From Nevskiaceae bacterium (lineage in GTDB: Bacteria; Pseudomonadota; Gammaproteobacteria; Nevskiales; Nevskiaceae), in the NCBI GenBank assembly GCA_008012115.1, contig SSEB01000012.1, forward strand, positions 62,001-126,000: 64,000 nucleotides of DNA, written 5' to 3'. Below are positions 36,031-44,802 of this stretch, one piece after another. The stretch's first letter is position 1. Each line of letters opens with the position of its first letter. Position numbers and translations under genes: made by a program. A model generated the notes under the pieces. The model did no database searches. It saw nothing but the letters and a program-made list of their open reading frames with translations, and was not told the DNA's origin.

Positions 36031-36891
36031 TCAGCCGCGGTTCTGTGCCGCCTGCAGGGTGTTCTGCATCAGCATGGCGACGGTCATCGGGCCGACGCCG
36101 CCGGGCACCGGCGTGATGTACGCGGCGCGTTCGCGAGCCGTGTCGAACTCGACATCACCCACCAGCTTGCCGCTCGGCAGGCGGTTGATGCCGATGTCGA
36201 TGACGGTGGCACCCGGGCGGATCCATTCGCCCTTGACGAAACCGGGCTTGCCGATCGCGACGACCACGATGTCCGCGCGCGCCACCTCGCCCGGCACATC
36301 GGCGGTGAAGCGGTGGCAACAGGTGGCCGTGGCGCCAGCCAGCATCAGCTCCAGCATCATCGGGCGACCGACGTGATTGCTGGCTCCGACCACGACCGCG
36401 GTACGACCCTTGAACGGCTCGTTGACGCTCTTGAGCAGTTCGATCACACCGAAGGGCGTGCACGGGCGCAGCACCGGCATGCGCTGCGCCAGACGGCCGA
36501 GGTTGTAGGGGTGGAAGCCATCGACGTCCTTGCCCGGATGGATGCGCTCGATCACCTGCGTGGCGTCGATCTGCTTGGGCAGCGGCAGCTGCACCAGAAT
36601 GCCGTCGATCTCCGGGTCGTCGTTGAGGCGGTCGATCTCGGCCAGCAGCGCGTCCTGGGTGATGCCGGCGTCGTAATGCAGCGGTAGCGAACGGATGCCC
36701 AGTTCCTCGCAGGCGCGGCGCTTGTTGCGCACATAGACCTCGGAAGCGGGATCGGCGCCGACCAGCAGGGTGGCGAGCGCCGGCGCGCGGCGACCGGCGG
36801 CCTGACGTGCCTGGACGCCCTCGCGAACGCGGGCATGGACCTGGGCGGCGACGGCCTTGCCGTCGATAAGCTGTGCAGTCAAGAGAGTCAC
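36031..36891 (-). CDS. folD: Bifunctional methylenetetrahydrofolate dehydrogenase / methenyltetrahydrofolate cyclohydrolase
   Basis: 286 residues. Interconverts one-carbon folates, linking to GlyA. The motifs [14 protein letters not shown] near 53, [13 protein letters not shown] near 95, [13 protein letters not shown] near 137, [13 protein letters not shown] near 163 and [18 protein letters not shown] near 262 are all present. The conserved lysine lies in YVRNK. Stop is 15 bp from dyad element copy 5. Divergent from ccmA across 72 bp. Confidence 0.97.
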   Translation of the reverse strand: MTLLTAQLIDGKAVAAQVHARVREGVQARQAAGRRAPALATLLVGADPASEVYVRNKRRACEELGIRSLPLHYDAGITQDALLAEIDRLNDDPEIDGILVQLPLPKQIDATQVIERIHPGKDVDGFHPYNLGRLAQRMPVLRPCTPFGVIELLKSVNEPFKGRTAVVVGASNHVGRPMMLELMLAGATATCCHRFTADVPGEVARADIVVVAIGKPGFVKGEWIRPGATVIDIGINRLPSGKLVGDVEFDTARERAAYITPVPGGVGPMTVAMLMQNTLQAAQNRG

Positions 36892-36963
36892 CTGAGCGGG
36901 ATCAAGCGGTATTTTACCGTGGCCAAGCTAAACTAACCGCCTTCGTTCAACCAGCCACGCGCC

Positions 36964-37551
36964 GTGTCCCTGATCGCCGTTGAAAATCTTGCCGTCGCCC
37001 GCGGCGGCCGCACGCTGTTGCGCGGCCTCGACCTGGCCGTGCAGGCCGGCGAGGTGCTGCACCTGCGTGGCGGCAACGGCGCCGGCAAGACCTCGCTGCT
37101 GGAGGTGCTCTGCGGCCTGCGCGTGCCGCTCGAAGGCGCCTTCCGCCAACGGCCGGAGCCGCAGGCGCTGCACTGGCTCGGACACAAGAACGCGCTCAAC
37201 CTGGCGCTGACGCCGCTTGAGAATCTCGGATTCTGGTGCGGCCTCAACAGCGTTGCGGAAGACGCGCTGCTGCCGGTGCTGCAGCGGCTCGGCATCGAGC
37301 GCCTGCGCCACCGCCCGTGTCGCACGCTCTCGGCCGGCCAGAAGCGCCGCTGTGCGCTGGCGCGCCTGCTGCTGGCACCACGCCCGCTGTGGCTGCTCGA
37401 CGAACCGCTCGATGGTCTCGATGCGCAGGGGCTGGGGCTGTTCGCGCAGTTGCTGGCCGAGCATCTGGGTCGGGGCGGTGCCGCCATCGTCACCAGTCAT
37501 CAGCCGTTGCCGCCGGGGGTGCCCGGCGTGCGCGAATGGCAGCTGGCGTGA
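36964..37551 (+). CDS. ccmA: Heme exporter ATP-binding protein CcmA
   Basis: 195 residues with a GTG start (GTG TCC CTG ATC). ABC ATPase that with CcmB and CcmC loads heme onto CcmE for cytochrome c maturation. Walker A LRGGNGAGKTSLL near 34-46, signature LSAGQKRRCALARL near 123-136, Walker B PLWLLDEPLDGLD near 142-154. First gene of a complete ccmABCDEFGHI operon with overlapping or abutting genes. Confidence 0.95.
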   Translation: MSLIAVENLAVARGGRTLLRGLDLAVQAGEVLHLRGGNGAGKTSLLEVLCGLRVPLEGAFRQRPEPQALHWLGHKNALNLALTPLENLGFWCGLNSVAEDALLPVLQRLGIERLRHRPCRTLSAGQKRRCALARLLLAPRPLWLLDEPLDGLDAQGLGLFAQLLAEHLGRGGAAIVTSHQPLPPGVPGVREWQLA

Positions 37552-38216
37552 TCGGCGCCTTCACTGCAGTACTGCGCCGTGAACTGCGGCTGGCGGCACG
37601 CGCCAGGGCCGAGTGGCTGATGCCGCCGCTGTTCTTCGTCATCGTGGTGACGCTGTTCGGACTCGGCGCCAAGCCCAACGACCCGCTGCTGGCCGACTTC
37701 GCGCCAGCGATCCTGTGGGTGGGGGCGCTGCTGGCGGCGCTGCTGACCCTGGAGCGTCTGTTCCGTGCGGACTACGAGGACGGCACGCTGGAGCAAATCT
37801 TCATCGCGCCGGCACCGGCGATCGCCGCGATCGCCGCCAAGCTCAGTGCGCACTGGCTGCTCACCGGTTTGCCGCTGGCGCTGCTCGCCGCGCCGCTGGC
37901 CGCAGCGCTGGGTTTTCCGTCCGCGGCGCTACCGGCACTTACCGCCGGGCTCGCACTCGGTACGCCGGTGCTGAGCCTGATCGGCGGCTTCGCGGCGGCG
38001 CTCACCGTGGGGTTGCCGCGTGCCGGCGTGCTGCTGCCGCTGCTGGTGCTGCCGCTGGTCACGCCCATCGTGATCTTCGGCGCCGGCGCGGCGCGTGCGG
38101 CACAAAGCGGCCTGCCCGCCGACGCTCCGTTATACTTCCTCGCCGCCGTGCTGGTGCTGGGCCTGACCCTGCTGCCCTGGGCCACCACCGCGGCGCTTCG
38201 CAACGCATTCGAGTAG
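37536..38216 (+). CDS. ccmB: Heme exporter membrane protein CcmB
   Basis: 226 residues, six membrane helices. N-terminal RRELRLAARARAEWLMPPLFF and the block ADYEDGTLEQIFIAP (about 75-90) mark the family. ATG 37536 overlaps ccmA by 16 bases; a GTG at 37548 with a four-base overlap (GTGA) would give 222 residues, nearer the E. coli length of 220, so the start is uncertain. Inner-membrane partner of CcmA in the CcmABCD complex. Confidence 0.93.
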   Translation: MAAGVIGAFTAVLRRELRLAARARAEWLMPPLFFVIVVTLFGLGAKPNDPLLADFAPAILWVGALLAALLTLERLFRADYEDGTLEQIFIAPAPAIAAIAAKLSAHWLLTGLPLALLAAPLAAALGFPSAALPALTAGLALGTPVLSLIGGFAAALTVGLPRAGVLLPLLVLPLVTPIVIFGAGAARAAQSGLPADAPLYFLAAVLVLGLTLLPWATTAALRNAFE

Positions 38217-38227
38217 CCCATCCCATC

Positions 38228-38971
38228 ATGTGGACCTGGTTTCATCGGCTGGCTTCGCCGCCCACGTTCTACCGCCTGGCGGACCGTCTGGTGCCGTGGC
38301 TGGGCCTGCTGGCCGCGGGCTTGCTGGGATACGGCATTTTCGGTGGCCTGCTGCTGGCGCCGGCGGACTATCAGCAGGGCGACGCCTTCCGCATCATCTA
38401 CGTGCACGTGCCGGCGGCAGCGCTGTCGCTTTCGGTCTATGTGCTGATGGCCGCGGCCGGCGCCGTCGCCGTGATCTGGCGCATCAAGCTGGCGGAGTGC
38501 GTGCTGGTCGCCGCTGCACCGATCGGCGCCAGCTTCACTGCGCTGGCGCTGGTCACCGGCATGCTGTGGGGCAAACCGATGTGGGGCGCCTACTGGGTCT
38601 GGGATGCGCGGCTGACTTCGGAGCTGATCCTGCTGTTTCTCTACGCCGGCGTGATCGGTCTCAACCAGGCCATCGAAGAGCCGCGCGCGGCCGCGCGCGC
38701 TTGCGGACTGCTGGCCCTGATCGGCGTGATCAATGTGCCGATCGTGCACTACTCGGTGGAGTGGTGGAACAGCCTGCACCAGGGTTCGACCATCCTGAAG
38801 CTGGGCCGGCCCAACATGAGCGCCGACATGGCGCGGCCGCTCTATGCCGCACTGCTGGGCACGTACTGCTTCTTCGGCGTCGCGCTGCTGCGTCGCGTGC
38901 AGAACGAATTGCTGCTGCGCGAACGCGGGACGGCCTGGGTCAAGGAACAATTGCGGAGCGCCCATGTCTAG
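38228..38971 (+). CDS. ccmC: Heme exporter/handling protein CcmC
   Basis: 247 residues, six membrane helices. Binds heme in the periplasmic loop and passes it to CcmE. The tryptophan-rich motif and surrounding region are visible as WGAYWVWDARLTSELILLF near 115-135, and the second conserved block as PIVHYSVEWWNSLHQGSTI near 175. Conserved histidines HVP near 60 and HYS near 178 are the expected heme ligands. ATG 38228; its end overlaps ccmD by 8 bases. Confidence 0.96.
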   Translation: MWTWFHRLASPPTFYRLADRLVPWLGLLAAGLLGYGIFGGLLLAPADYQQGDAFRIIYVHVPAAALSLSVYVLMAAAGAVAVIWRIKLAECVLVAAAPIGASFTALALVTGMLWGKPMWGAYWVWDARLTSELILLFLYAGVIGLNQAIEEPRAAARACGLLALIGVINVPIVHYSVEWWNSLHQGSTILKLGRPNMSADMARPLYAALLGTYCFFGVALLRRVQNELLLRERGTAWVKEQLRSAHV

Positions 38972-39110
38972 CAGTTTCTGGAACATGGGTGGCTACGCGG
39001 TCTACGTCTGGGGCAGTTATGGCCTGGCCGCGGCGGTGCTGGCCTGGAACCTGCTGGCGCCACGCCTGCGCCGCCACGACATCCTCAAGGAACTGAGCGC
39101 GGAAGAATGA
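38964..39110 (+). CDS. ccmD: Heme exporter small protein CcmD
   Basis: 48 residues. One membrane helix after the typical MGGYAVYVWGSYGLAAAVL start, followed by a short basic cytoplasmic tail (RLRRHDIL). Family members help to release holo-CcmE from the CcmABC complex. The ATG lies inside ccmC and the stop overlaps ccmE by four bases (ATGA). Confidence 0.93.
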   Translation: MSSSFWNMGGYAVYVWGSYGLAAAVLAWNLLAPRLRRHDILKELSAEE

Positions 39111-39580
39111 CCAAGCGACAGAAACGCATGGCGGCCATCGCGGCGCTGCTGCTGGGCCTGGGCCTTGCGGCTGCGCTGGGATTCACCGCCTTCCGCAAGA
39201 ACATGATGTATTTCTACACGCCGTCGGACCTGCTGGCCAACGCCGCACCCCTGGGCGCCAAGCTGCGCCTGGGTGGGCTGGTCGAGCGCGGCAGCCTGCG
39301 TCACGGCGAGGGCCTGCGCGTGGATTTCACGCTGGCCGACTGCGAGCACCGTGTGCCGGTGCACTACGAAGGCATCCTGCCGGACCTGTTCCGCGAAGGG
39401 CAGGGCATTGTTGCCACCGGCAGCCTGCAGCCGGGCGGCGTGTTCGTCGCCGACGAAGTGCTGGCCAAGCACGACGAGAACTACATGCCGCCGCAGGTGG
39501 CGCAGTCGCTCAAGGGCAAGAACGGCCAGCATTCCTGTGCGCCGTTCAAGCCGGTGACGCCCGGCGGAGCGGCTTCGTGA
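39107..39580 (+). CDS. ccmE: Cytochrome c-type biogenesis protein CcmE (heme chaperone)
   Basis: 157 residues. One N-terminal membrane helix (about 8-28), then a periplasmic OB-fold domain. The covalent heme-binding histidine is in AKHDENYMPP near residue 123, identical in pattern to E. coli His130. GILPDLFREGQGIVATG is the second family block. Translationally coupled with ccmD and ccmF (4-base overlaps). Confidence 0.96.
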   Translation: MTKRQKRMAAIAALLLGLGLAAALGFTAFRKNMMYFYTPSDLLANAAPLGAKLRLGGLVERGSLRHGEGLRVDFTLADCEHRVPVHYEGILPDLFREGQGIVATGSLQPGGVFVADEVLAKHDENYMPPQVAQSLKGKNGQHSCAPFKPVTPGGAAS

Positions 39581-41547
39581 TTCCCGAGCTGGGTCACTTC
39601 GCCCTGATCCTGGCGCTCGGCGTGGCGCTGGTCCAGGTGCTGGTGCCGGCCTACGGCCTGTGGCGTCGCAGTGGGCGGGCGCTGGCGGTCGCAACATCCG
39701 CAGCGCAGACACAGGCGCTGTTGGTGTTTACCGCCTTCGGCTGCCTGACCTGGTGCTTCATCACGCAGGATTTCTCGGTGGCCTATGTCACCGCCAACTC
39801 GCATTCCGAACTGCCGCTGGTCTACCGCTTCACCGCCGTGTGGGGGGCGCATGAGGGGTCGCTGCTGCTGTGGGTGACGATACTCGCGGGCTGGACCCTG
39901 GCGGTGTCGGTCTTCAACCGCCGTCTGCCGGCCGACATCACGGCCACGGCCCTGGCCGTGCTCGGCGTCGTCAGCATCGGCTTCCTGCTGTTCATGCTGC
40001 TGACCTCGAATCCCTTCGAGCGGCTGTTTCCGGTTCCCGAGGACGGACGCGATCTCAACCCGCTCCTGCAGGACCCGGGCATGGTGATCCACCCGCCGAT
40101 GCTGTACATGGGTTACGTCGGTTTCTCGGTCGCCTTCGCCTTCGCCATCGCGGCGCTGGTCTCCGGTCGCCTGGATTCGGCCTGGGCACGCTGGACGCGC
40201 CCCTGGACGATCACCGCCTGGCTGTTCATGACGCTGGGCATCACCCTGGGCTCCTGGTGGGCCTATCACGTGCTGGGCTGGGGCGGCTGGTGGTTCTGGG
40301 ACCCGGTGGAGAACGCCTCCTTCATGCCCTGGCTGGTCGGCACCGCGCTGATCCACTCGCTGGCCGTCACCGAAAAGCGCGGCTTGCTCAAGTCCTGGAC
40401 GGTGCTGCTGGCGATTCTGGCCTTCGGCCTGTCGCTGCTCGGCACCTTCCTGGTGCGCTCCGGCGTGATCGTGTCGGTGCACGCCTTCGCCAGCGACCCG
40501 GCGCGCGGCGTCTTCATCCTCGGGTTCCTCGGCACCGTGCTCGGCGCCGCTTTCCTGCTCTACGCCTGGCGGGCGCCGAAACTGGTCAGCGAGGGCGAAC
40601 TCCGGCTGTTCTCTCGCGAAGGCCTGCTGCTGATCAACAACCTGTTCCTGGTGGTGGCCTCGGCCTCGGTGCTGCTGGGGACGCTGTACCCGCTGGTCGT
40701 CGATGCGCTGCAGATCGGCAAGATTTCCGTCGGACCGCCGTACTTCAACGCGGTGTTCATCCCCCTGTTTGCGCCCCTGCTGATGCTGGTGGGTCTGGCC
40801 ATCGCGGTACCGTGGAAGCGCGCACGCATCGGCGATGCGGTTCGCCACCTGCGCGTGCCCCTGGTGGCGACGGCCGTTGCCGCCGTGACGCTGCCGCTGG
40901 TGTTCCAGGGCAGTGCTTCGCTGCCGGTGATCGCTGGCGGCTTCCTGGGCTTCTGGGCCGCTTTGACGGCGTTGCAGGAGCCTTGGCGCCGCATCCGTGC
41001 CAAGACCTCGTGGCGCGCCGGCTTGGCCAGCGTGCCGCGCGGTACCTGGGGCATGACGCTGGCGCACCTGGGCCTCGGGGTATGGACGCTGGGCGTGGTG
41101 TTCGTCAGCAGCTTCAGCATCGAGAAGGATGTGCGCCTGTCGCCGCAGGGCAGCGTCGAGTTGCGCGGCTATGAATTCCAGTTCCAGGGCGTCGAGTCGC
41201 GTCCGGGACCGAACTACGATTCCGACTACGGCACGGTGCTCGTCGAACGTGAGGGCCGCACGGTCGCGACACTGCACCCGGAGAAGCGCCTCTACCACGC
41301 GACGCATCAGATGATGACGCAGGCGGCGGTCGATCACACGCCGCTGCGCGATCTCTACGTGGCGCTGGGCGAGCCACTGGACAACGGCGACTGGGCGCTG
41401 CGCCTGTACTACAAGCCGATGATGCGGCTGGTGTGGCTGGGCGGGGTGCTGATGGTGTTCGGCGGCATCCTGGCGGCGAGCGACCGCCGTTACCGACCGG
41501 TCCGCGCAACGGAAACAGCAGTGGCTACGCAAGGTGTGGTGGCCTGA
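39577..41547 (+). CDS. ccmF: Heme lyase subunit CcmF
   Basis: 656 residues, about fifteen membrane helices. Joins heme from CcmE to apocytochrome c together with CcmH and CcmI. The tryptophan-rich heme motif WGGWWFWDPVENASFMPWL is near 232-250; the earlier block WGAHEGSLLLWV is near 90. Four family histidines are in place. GTG start (GTG ATT CCC GAG) overlapping ccmE; the stop shares a base with the ccmG ATG. Confidence 0.96.
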   Translation: MIPELGHFALILALGVALVQVLVPAYGLWRRSGRALAVATSAAQTQALLVFTAFGCLTWCFITQDFSVAYVTANSHSELPLVYRFTAVWGAHEGSLLLWVTILAGWTLAVSVFNRRLPADITATALAVLGVVSIGFLLFMLLTSNPFERLFPVPEDGRDLNPLLQDPGMVIHPPMLYMGYVGFSVAFAFAIAALVSGRLDSAWARWTRPWTITAWLFMTLGITLGSWWAYHVLGWGGWWFWDPVENASFMPWLVGTALIHSLAVTEKRGLLKSWTVLLAILAFGLSLLGTFLVRSGVIVSVHAFASDPARGVFILGFLGTVLGAAFLLYAWRAPKLVSEGELRLFSREGLLLINNLFLVVASASVLLGTLYPLVVDALQIGKISVGPPYFNAVFIPLFAPLLMLVGLAIAVPWKRARIGDAVRHLRVPLVATAVAAVTLPLVFQGSASLPVIAGGFLGFWAALTALQEPWRRIRAKTSWRAGLASVPRGTWGMTLAHLGLGVWTLGVVFVSSFSIEKDVRLSPQGSVELRGYEFQFQGVESRPGPNYDSDYGTVLVEREGRTVATLHPEKRLYHATHQMMTQAAVDHTPLRDLYVALGEPLDNGDWALRLYYKPMMRLVWLGGVLMVFGGILAASDRRYRPVRATETAVATQGVVA

Positions 41548-42065
41548 TGCGCTTTCTCGTTCCCGTTCTGGTGCTGGTGGGCCTCATCGTGCTGTTCGCC
41601 GTGGGCCTGCATCACGATCCGCGAGAAGTGCCGAGTCCCCTGATCGGCAAGCCGGCGCCGGCGTTCCGCCTGCCGCTGCTCGGCGAGGAGAAACTCGTCA
41701 GCGAGGCCGAACTGAAGGGGCGTCCGCTGCTGGTCAATTTCTTCGCCAGCTGGTGCGAAGGCTGCCAGGTGGAGCACCCGGTGCTGATGAAGCTGGCGCA
41801 GGAACAGCAGGTCGAGATCGTCGGCATGGACTACAAGGACGCGCTGCCCGACATCACACGCTGGCTGCAGCGGCACGGCAATCCGTACCGCAAGATCGTG
41901 CTCGATGCGCAGGGCACGGCCGGGCTGGACTGGGGCGTTTACGGCGTGCCGGAAACCTTCGTGCTCAATGCCGAGGGTGTGATCGTCTACAAGCAGATCG
42001 GGCCGATGACCGAAGACGCCTGGCGCGAAAAAATCGCGCCGTTGCTGGCGGGAGCGCGGCCATGA
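41547..42065 (+). CDS. ccmG: Thiol:disulfide interchange protein CcmG/DsbE
   Basis: 172 residues. N-terminal membrane anchor (about 1-20) and periplasmic thioredoxin domain. Active site ASWCEGCQVEHP (Cys near 72 and 75) and the cis-proline block GVYGVPETFVL near 135. Reduces the CXXCH cysteines of apocytochromes c. The Glu-Gly pair between the cysteines is less usual than Pro-Thr or Val-Pro in relatives but the motif is intact. Confidence 0.95.
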   Translation: MRFLVPVLVLVGLIVLFAVGLHHDPREVPSPLIGKPAPAFRLPLLGEEKLVSEAELKGRPLLVNFFASWCEGCQVEHPVLMKLAQEQQVEIVGMDYKDALPDITRWLQRHGNPYRKIVLDAQGTAGLDWGVYGVPETFVLNAEGVIVYKQIGPMTEDAWREKIAPLLAGARP

Positions 42066-42502
42066 GGCGCTGGCTGCTGTTGATGGCGATGGCGGCATTG
42101 CCGGCCCTGGCGACGGCGGACGAGGCCGCCCTCGATGCCACCCAGGAGTCGCGCTACCGCGCGCTGACGCAGGAGCTGCGCTGCCTGGTCTGCCAGAACC
42201 AGAACATCGCCGACTCCAACGCACCGCTGGCGGCCGACCTGCGCAATCAGGTGCAGGCACAGATCGTCGCCGGCCGCACCGACGCCGAGATCACGCGCTA
42301 TCTCACCGACCGCTACGGTGACTTCGTGCTGTACCGCCCGCCATTCAAGGCGGTCACGCTGCTGCTGTGGCTGGGGCCAGCCTTGCTCGTGCTGCTGGCA
42401 CTGGCGCTGGCCTGGACTTTCAGTCGCCGCTCGCAGCGCGTGCCGCCGGCCGCGACGGTCGATCCCGAACAACTGAAGAAGCTGCTGGACGAACAACCAT
42501 GA
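42062..42502 (+). CDS. ccmH: Cytochrome c-type biogenesis protein CcmH (CcmL)
   Basis: 146 residues. Signal peptide about 1-19 (ending ATA), then the redox motif ELRCLVCQNQNIADSNAPLA near 39-58, and one C-terminal membrane helix about 100-122. This is the short, cysteine-containing form; the TPR part that E. coli fuses to it is encoded by the next gene. Overlaps ccmG and ccmI by four bases each. Confidence 0.95.
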   Translation: MRRWLLLMAMAALPALATADEAALDATQESRYRALTQELRCLVCQNQNIADSNAPLAADLRNQVQAQIVAGRTDAEITRYLTDRYGDFVLYRPPFKAVTLLLWLGPALLVLLALALAWTFSRRSQRVPPAATVDPEQLKKLLDEQP

Positions 42503-43713
42503 CGATGCTGCTGCCCATGGCCGTGCTGGCAGTCCTGGCGGCGGCGCTGCTGACGCGTCCATGGTGGCGGCCGGCTGCGGCGCGCCCGCGCCATCGCGAC
42601 GCCAACGTCGTGGCGTATCGCTCGCGACTGGCCGAGATCGACGCCGACGCCGCCAGCGGCCTGATCGACGCCGGCATCGCGGAAAATCTGCGCAGCGAGC
42701 TGGGCGCCCGCCTGCTGGCCGACGCCGCCGCGCCGGAGGCAGCGGCAGATGCGGTTGCGGCCGGCGGCCGGTTTGCACCTTGGCTGCTGATCGCCCTGGT
42801 GGTCGCTTTCGCCGGCACCTGGTACGGCCTGGCCGGCAGCTGGAAGACCCAGCGCACCCTGGATCTCGTCGTGGCGCACCCGGATCAGGCGCAGAGCCTG
42901 ATGGTGCAGGCGATGGTCGAGCGCCTGCAGCAGCGCCTGCGCAAATCGCCGGACGATGCCGAGGGCTGGGCCATGCTCGGGCGCTCGCGGTTCGTCATGG
43001 GGCAATACGCCGAGGCGGCGCAGGCTTACGCCAAGGCCAATGCCCTCAACCCGTCGCAGACGGCGGACTGGCTGGTGGGCGAGGGCGAGTCGCTGGCGAT
43101 GGCACACGATCACGATCTCTCGGGCGAGCCCGCGGCACTCTTCGAGCAGGCGCTGAAGCTCGACCCCGACGCCGGCAAGGCGCTGTGGTACGCCGGACTC
43201 GCCGCCGCGCAGGCGCAGGATTATCCGCAGGCGATGGCACGCTGGCTGCGTTTGCGGCAGCAGCCCCTGCCGCCGGACCTGGCGACGGCGCTGGAGCAGC
43301 GTCTGCAGGAGCTCTCGCAAATCAGTGGCCTGAAGGTGCCCGCCAGAACCACCGTCGCGACTGCGGGGCTGGCGCTGCAGGTCAAGGTCGCGCTGGCGCC
43401 GGCGCTGGCATCGCGGGTGCCGCCGGGGGCCACGCTGTTCGTCTTCGCCAAGGCGGCCGAGGGACCACCGATGCCGCTGGCCGTGCAGCGTCTGCCCGTG
43501 ACGCAGCTGCCGGTTGAGGTGACGCTGGACGACAGCATGGCGATGGCGCCCACGCTGAAACTCTCGCAGTTCGATCGCTGGGTGGTCACCGCGCGCATCA
43601 GCGCCGGCGGCACGGCCCTGCCGCAGTCTGGCGACCTGCAGGGACAGGCGACGGTGACGCGTGCGCAGGCCTCGAAGCCGCTCTCGCTGACCATTGCCGA
43701 GGTCGTCCCCTGA
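42499..43713 (+). CDS. ccmI: Cytochrome c biogenesis TPR protein CcmI
   Basis: 404 residues. N-terminal membrane helix, a short cytoplasmic/zipper segment ending with a second helix near 95-115, then TPR repeats (LRKSPDDAEGWAMLGRSRFV, AAQAYAKANALNPSQ, LFEQALKLDPDAGKALWYAG) and a C-terminal beta-rich domain. Family members hold apocytochrome c for the CcmF-CcmH lyase. The stop is one base from dyad element copy 6, which ends the ccm operon. Confidence 0.93.
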   Translation: MTMLLPMAVLAVLAAALLTRPWWRPAAARPRHRDANVVAYRSRLAEIDADAASGLIDAGIAENLRSELGARLLADAAAPEAAADAVAAGGRFAPWLLIALVVAFAGTWYGLAGSWKTQRTLDLVVAHPDQAQSLMVQAMVERLQQRLRKSPDDAEGWAMLGRSRFVMGQYAEAAQAYAKANALNPSQTADWLVGEGESLAMAHDHDLSGEPAALFEQALKLDPDAGKALWYAGLAAAQAQDYPQAMARWLRLRQQPLPPDLATALEQRLQELSQISGLKVPARTTVATAGLALQVKVALAPALASRVPPGATLFVFAKAAEGPPMPLAVQRLPVTQLPVEVTLDDSMAMAPTLKLSQFDRWVVTARISAGGTALPQSGDLQGQATVTRAQASKPLSLTIAEVVP

Positions 43714-43714
43714 G

Positions 43715-43824
43715 CACCCGCTGTGCCGGGTTTTGCCGTGGAAATAGTTATAAAATATTTAACGAATAAAAATTCAGTTAACAATAAATAACAGACTGGA
43801 AGCGGCTCGCGTGCACAGCGGGTG
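43715..43824. repeat. 110-bp AT-rich dyad element, copy 6 of 9
   Basis: Perfect arms CACCCGCT 43715-43722 and AGCGGGTG 43817-43824. GTTA from 43747 (position 33) and TAAC to 43792 (33 from the right). It begins one base after the ccmI stop codon. The left flank forms a short hairpin ACCCG/CGGGT followed by TTTT. The downstream MaoC-type gene starts 86 bp after the right arm. Confidence 0.87.
43716..43734 (+). terminator. Short terminator-like hairpin at the end of the ccm operon
   Basis: ACCCG (43716-43720) and CGGGT (43727-43731) around CTGTGC, followed by T residues to 43734. The stem is only five pairs, so termination is uncertain. It uses the left arm of dyad element copy 6. Confidence 0.4.
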
Positions 43825-43910
43825 GTCGCGAAAATCCCCATGAAGACCAGGCGAGCGTTTAAAATCCGCCGGCCTTATCGAACGATGAACCGATTCCACA
43901 GGAACACCGC

Positions 43911-44762
43911 ATGACCGTGACGCTCAAGCAATGGCCTTCGCCGCTGTCCCTCTACGCGAAGGCGGCCGGCTCGTCCCGCCGCAAGCCGGGCAAGGACATC
44001 GAAATCCCGCAGTTGCAGGTGCGTGTCGAAGGTGTCCGTGCCGACGCCGCGCTGCTCAAGGCGTACAACGAGGTCTGCGGTTTTCCAGACAGTGAAACGC
44101 TGCCGATCACCTATCCGCAGGTGATGGCGTTTTCGCTGCCGATGTACCTGATGGCGCAGCCGCAGTTCCCGCTGCCGATGCTGGGCATCGTCCACGTCCG
44201 CAACAGCATCCGGCAGACGCGGCCGCTGCGTGCCGACGAGACCTACGATGTCGATGTGCGCATGGGTGAATCGCGCCGCGTGCGCGCCGGCCTGGAATTC
44301 GACATCCTCACCGAGTACTCGCTGGCCGGCGAGGTGCTGTACACCTCGTCGATGACCGCGATCTACCGCATCGCCGGCCCCAAGGGCGGCGCCAAGCCCA
44401 AGCCGGAAGCGCCGGCGCCGCTGTTCACCGAGTACCGCAGCTTCGACGTGCCGGCCGACATCGGCCGCCGCTATGCCGCCGCCGGCAAGGACTACAACCC
44501 GATCCACCTCACCGCGGTCAGCGCCAAGCTGTTCGGCTTCAAGCGCGCCATTGCGCACGGCATGTGGTCGCTGGCGCGCTGCGCGGCGCTGCTGCAGGAA
44601 GCGGGCGCGCCGGATCCGACGGAACTGCTGGTGCAGTTCAAGCAGCCCTTGTTCCTGCCGGGCAAGGTGACGATGAAGTTCCATCGCGGCACCGGCGGCT
44701 TCGACTTCGCGCTGATCGCCCGCAACGCCGACAAGACCCACCTGAGTGGTTCGCTACGCTAA
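43911..44762 (+). CDS. MaoC/hotdog-type (R)-specific enoyl-CoA hydratase-like protein
   Basis: 283 residues. A C-terminal MaoC dehydratase domain carries the hydratase motif GKDYNPIHLTAVSAKLFGF followed by AIAHGMW (about 198-222), the usual Asp and His catalytic pair. The N-terminal half (about 20-140) is a second, degenerate hotdog fold. Such proteins hydrate enoyl-CoA or act in polyester or fatty acid metabolism. The gene stands alone between the ccm operon and galU; the pathway cannot be fixed from context. Confidence 0.83.
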   Translation: MTVTLKQWPSPLSLYAKAAGSSRRKPGKDIEIPQLQVRVEGVRADAALLKAYNEVCGFPDSETLPITYPQVMAFSLPMYLMAQPQFPLPMLGIVHVRNSIRQTRPLRADETYDVDVRMGESRRVRAGLEFDILTEYSLAGEVLYTSSMTAIYRIAGPKGGAKPKPEAPAPLFTEYRSFDVPADIGRRYAAAGKDYNPIHLTAVSAKLFGFKRAIAHGMWSLARCAALLQEAGAPDPTELLVQFKQPLFLPGKVTMKFHRGTGGFDFALIARNADKTHLSGSLR

Positions 44763-44802
44763 GTGCGTGCGCTAAACTAACGGCAATCAGGAGATAACAA
44801 GA